Positions 61,372 to 64,000 of a stretch of DNA of 64,000 bases are shown here, one piece after another. The position numbers and the translations under genes are program-made. Position 1 is the first letter of the stretch. Every line of letters begins with the position of its first letter. The DNA is from JBHJHP01 sp042219855 (lineage in GTDB: Bacteria; Bacteroidota; Bacteroidia; Bacteroidales; UBA5342): NCBI RefSeq assembly GCF_042219855.1, contig NZ_JBHJHP010000011.1, positions 1-64,000 on the forward strand, read 5' to 3'. The notes under the pieces are model-generated. The model searched no databases. It saw only the letters and a program-made list of their open reading frames with translations, and was not told the origin of the DNA.

Positions 61372-62058
61372 ATGAACAGAGAAGGAAATGCTTATACATT
61401 TATATACGCCATAATAATGGTTGTTGTTGTGGCCGCAATTCTTGCTTTTGCCTCTTTAAGCTTAAAGGAAAGGCAAAACCTGAATGTTGAGATTGCAAAG
61501 AAATCAGACATCTTAAAGTCAGTAAATATTGCCAGTACAGCCGACGATGCAGAAGCCAAGTACAGCAAATACGTTACGAATACTTACATCCTGAATTCAG
61601 CAGGAGAAAAAGTGAAAGGTGATGCGTTTTCGGTTGATATGACCAAACAGGTGTTAGTCAGCCCTTCTGAAAGGAAATTACCGGTATACGAGTGTACGCT
61701 GGATAATGGTGAACTGAAATATATTCTTCCGTTGCGCGGTAAAGGGCTTTGGGGACCAATCTGGGGATATGTAGCATTGAACAGCGACAAGAAGACTATT
61801 TACGGTGCAACATTTGATCACAAAGGGGAGACGCCCGGTCTTGGTGCTGAGATTGCCAAACCGCACTTTCAGGAACAGTTTGCCGGAAAGAGTATCCTTG
61901 AGGATGGAAAGGTGACGTTTTTTGTGTTAAAAGGAGGTGCTTCTAAAGGAAATATTCACGCCGTTGACGGGATTTCCGGAGGTACCATTACCAGTAAGGG
62001 AGTTCAGGCGATGATGAACGACTGTTTGTCGGCCTACGATAAGTTTTTAAATGAATAA
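61372..62058 (+). CDS. nqrC: Na+-NQR subunit C
   Basis: A 228-residue subunit with one N-terminal membrane helix (about 8-30) and a periplasmic FMN-binding domain. The flavinylation motif is DGISGGT with Thr205 as the probable covalent FMN site; Gly replaces the usual Ala of SGAT. GLWGPIWGYVAL and HKGETPGLGAEI are family segments. An ApbE-type flavin transferase would be needed and is not in this window. Confidence 0.96.
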   Translation: MNREGNAYTFIYAIIMVVVVAAILAFASLSLKERQNLNVEIAKKSDILKSVNIASTADDAEAKYSKYVTNTYILNSAGEKVKGDAFSVDMTKQVLVSPSERKLPVYECTLDNGELKYILPLRGKGLWGPIWGYVALNSDKKTIYGATFDHKGETPGLGAEIAKPHFQEQFAGKSILEDGKVTFFVLKGGASKGNIHAVDGISGGTITSKGVQAMMNDCLSAYDKFLNE

Positions 62059-62069
62059 AATTTGACATT

Positions 62070-62702
62070 ATGGGCTTATTTTCAGCAAAAGAAAAAAAGA
62101 TACTATTTAATCCCTTAAGCAGCGATAACCCAATCGTTGTACAGGTGTTGGGTATTTGTTCTGCCTTGGCAATTACAGTTAAGCTTGAACCGGCTTTGGT
62201 AATGGCAGTATCTGTAACAGTGGTAACGGCTTTTTCAAATGTGATTATTTCACTCATGCGTAATACCATTCCAAACAGGATACGTATTATTGTTCAGCTG
62301 GTAGTCGTGGCAGCGCTTGTTATTCTTGTGGACCAGTTACTGAAAGCTTTTGCTTATGATGTAAGTAAACAGCTCTCGGTATTCGTTGGACTGATCATTA
62401 CAAACTGTATCATCATGGGACGACTTGAAGCATTTGCTCTTGGCAACAAACCATGGCTGTCTTTTCTCGATGGTATCGGTAATGGGATGGGATATGGTCT
62501 GATTTTGGTTATTGTGGCATTTTTCAGAGAGTTGTTCGGTTCAGGACAGTTATTCGGATTTCAGATTATACCGGAATCTCTGTATGAAAATGGGTACAGT
62601 AATAATGGTCTTTTCATTCTGCCTCCTATGGCTTTATTCCTGGTTGGATTAATCATATGGGTGCACAGAAGCAGAAAGAAAGATTTACAGGAAACACATT
62701 AA
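62070..62702 (+). CDS. nqrD: Na+-NQR subunit D
   Basis: A 210-residue integral membrane subunit with six helices, related to NqrE and RnfA/E. FVGLIITNCIIMGRLEAFA carries the conserved Cys that helps to hold the Fe centre between NqrD and NqrE; GIGNGMGYGLILVIVAFFRELFGSG is another family segment. It starts 11 bp after nqrC and is 17 bp before nqrE. Confidence 0.96.
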   Translation: MGLFSAKEKKILFNPLSSDNPIVVQVLGICSALAITVKLEPALVMAVSVTVVTAFSNVIISLMRNTIPNRIRIIVQLVVVAALVILVDQLLKAFAYDVSKQLSVFVGLIITNCIIMGRLEAFALGNKPWLSFLDGIGNGMGYGLILVIVAFFRELFGSGQLFGFQIIPESLYENGYSNNGLFILPPMALFLVGLIIWVHRSRKKDLQETH

Positions 62703-62719
62703 TCTGAAAAGGAAAAGTT

Positions 62720-63337
62720 ATGGAAAAACTATTAAACATATTTGTCGAATCGATCTTTATTAACAACATGATATTCGCATACTTTCTTGGTATGTGTTCA
62801 TATCTGGCTGTTTCTAAGAGTGTTAAAACTGCAAATGGTCTTGGACTGGCAGTTATATTCGTATTAACCATTACCGTTCCTGTTAACTATCTTCTGGAAA
62901 ACTATGTGTTAAAGGAAGGAGCACTTTCCTGGTTAAGTGATTCATTTGCAGGACTGGATCTGAGCTTCCTCAGCTTTATTATGTTTATCGCCGTGATAGC
63001 TTCGATGGTTCAGTTGGTTGAAATGGTGGTGGAAAAATTTGCTCCGACTCTGTATTCCTCCCTGGGGATCTTTCTACCGTTGATTGCTGTGAACTGTGCC
63101 ATCCTTGGTGGCTCCCTGTTTATGCAGGAAAGGAATTACAGCAACATTGCAGAAGCCACAACATTTGGTTTCGGTAGTGGTATCGGTTGGTGGCTTGCCA
63201 TTGTTGGTATTGCGGCAATTCGTGAGAAAATAAGATATTCAGATATCCCCGCTCCGTTGAAAGGACTCGGCATTACGTTTATCGTCACCGGTCTGATGGG
63301 AATGGCTTTTATGGGATTCATGGGTATTAAACTTTAA
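62720..63337 (+). CDS. nqrE: Na+-NQR subunit E
   Basis: A 205-residue membrane subunit with six helices, paired with NqrD as an inverted-topology homologue. It opens with FVESIFINNMIFAYFLGMCSYLAVSK, whose Cys is one of the Fe-binding residues, and has LIAVNCAILGGSLFMQERNY with the second. It is followed by nqrF 23 bp later. Confidence 0.96.
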   Translation: MEKLLNIFVESIFINNMIFAYFLGMCSYLAVSKSVKTANGLGLAVIFVLTITVPVNYLLENYVLKEGALSWLSDSFAGLDLSFLSFIMFIAVIASMVQLVEMVVEKFAPTLYSSLGIFLPLIAVNCAILGGSLFMQERNYSNIAEATTFGFGSGIGWWLAIVGIAAIREKIRYSDIPAPLKGLGITFIVTGLMGMAFMGFMGIKL

Positions 63338-63360
63338 TAACAGCGATAAAAATTAAAGAT

Positions 63361-64000
63361 ATGGTGTTTTTAGCTGGTCAGGTAGTTACAATCGCAATAA
63401 GCATTACTATGTTTTTGCTTGTTATCCTTATACTTGTATCTATTCTGCTTTATGCCAAAAAGAAGTTGATTCCTTCAGGAAGTGTTAATATCGACATTAA
63501 CAAAGGTGGTACAGTTCTTGAAGTTGATCAGGGTCAGACCTTACTGTCAGCCTTAACTAACAGTAATATCTTTCTTCCTTCTGCCTGCGGTGGCGGTGGT
63601 ACATGCGGTATGTGTCGTGCACAGGTTGATTCGGGTGCGGGAACTATTCTTCCTACGGAGGTGGATTTCTTTACCCGGAAAGAACAGAATGAAAACTGGC
63701 GTTTGTCTTGTCAGATTAAGGTGAAAGATAACATTGAGATGCGCATTCCACAGGAGGTAATGGGAATTAAAAAGTGGGAATGCACTGTGGTATCCAATAA
63801 TAATGTGGCCACATTTATTAAGGAGTTCGTGGTTAAATTACCTGAAGGTGAAATTCTGGAATTCAAATCCGGAGGTTATATTCAGATTGACGTACCTAAG
63901 ATAGAGGTCGATTTTAAAAATATTGAAATTGGTGATAAGTGGAAAAGTGAATGGGAAGATCTTGGGATTTTCAACCTCAAAATGAATAACCCTGAACCAA
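63361..64000 (+). CDS. nqrF: Na+-NQR subunit F, 5' part
   Basis: The first 213 codons of the NADH-oxidising subunit; the gene runs off the window. It starts at the ATG at 63361 (MVFLAGQVVT), with a membrane helix (about 8-32) and a 2Fe-2S ferredoxin domain whose ligands are Cys76, Cys82 and Cys85 (ACGGGGTCGMC) and Cys117 (RLSCQ). The start of the FAD-binding domain follows. The NADH-binding domain lies beyond position 64000. Confidence 0.95.
   Translation, partial: MVFLAGQVVTIAISITMFLLVILILVSILLYAKKKLIPSGSVNIDINKGGTVLEVDQGQTLLSALTNSNIFLPSACGGGGTCGMCRAQVDSGAGTILPTEVDFFTRKEQNENWRLSCQIKVKDNIEMRIPQEVMGIKKWECTVVSNNNVATFIKEFVVKLPEGEILEFKSGGYIQIDVPKIEVDFKNIEIGDKWKSEWEDLGIFNLKMNNPEP

Overview
The window looks like a chromosomal segment of a member of the Bacteroidota, probably a polysaccharide-degrading Bacteroidales/Marinilabiliales-type bacterium. 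The support is a hybrid two-component regulator of the HTCS type, three proteins ending in type IX secretion (T9SS) sorting domains plus the T9SS plug protein, several promoters with the Bacteroidota -7 consensus TAnnTTTG, a SAM-II riboswitch, an Na+-translocating NADH dehydrogenase operon, and almost no Shine-Dalgarno sequences. Genus and species cannot be fixed from the sequence alone.

Layout. Positions 1-1344 form an AT-rich accessory segment that reads like integron gene cassettes on the minus strand: each cassette starts with GTT-RRR-like bases that are complementary to its own 3' end, and one has a 136-bp attC-like imperfect palindrome. An HU-family gene follows, then a 1.4-kb non-coding array of about nine 162-bp tandem repeats.

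Positions 3551-27574 are a pectin-, rhamnogalacturonan- and arabinan-degrading locus. It has two CE8 pectinesterases, two CE12 rhamnogalacturonan acetylesterases, an alpha/beta-hydrolase esterase, a GH28 polygalacturonase, a GH95 fucosidase-like enzyme, three GH43 enzymes, a GH51 arabinofuranosidase, an MFS transporter and an HTCS regulator. Seven of these genes form one tightly packed minus-strand operon (15935 to 6551). No SusC/SusD pair is present, so uptake would rely on the MFS carrier or on systems outside the window.

Positions 27956-43491 are mixed: a cupin regulator with an acyl-CoA synthetase, a secreted M4 peptidase, a TolQ-like membrane protein, a membrane-anchored LytTR regulator, a RibD/DHFR-like reductase, a very large MG2/plug protein, and a secreted GH128-type glucanase carrying an apparent beta-gamma-crystallin domain. 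Positions 43724-48635 hold a FecBCD-type metal-chelate ABC importer, a protein-isoaspartate methyltransferase and a metallo-beta-lactamase-fold hydrolase.

Positions 48636-50815 are a small AT-rich island of orphan genes: a lipoprotein with a glycine-rich hydrophobic tail, two small membrane proteins, an ATPase remnant and a perfect 28-bp palindrome. From 50871 on the content is housekeeping: metK behind a SAM-II riboswitch, an M23 peptidase, dxr, cdd, a methyltransferase, meaB, tRNA-Leu(CAA) preceded by a broken copy of its 5' half, the T9SS plug protein, and nqrABCDE with the 5' part of nqrF at the window edge. Several small dispersed inverted-repeat elements sit in the intergenic regions.
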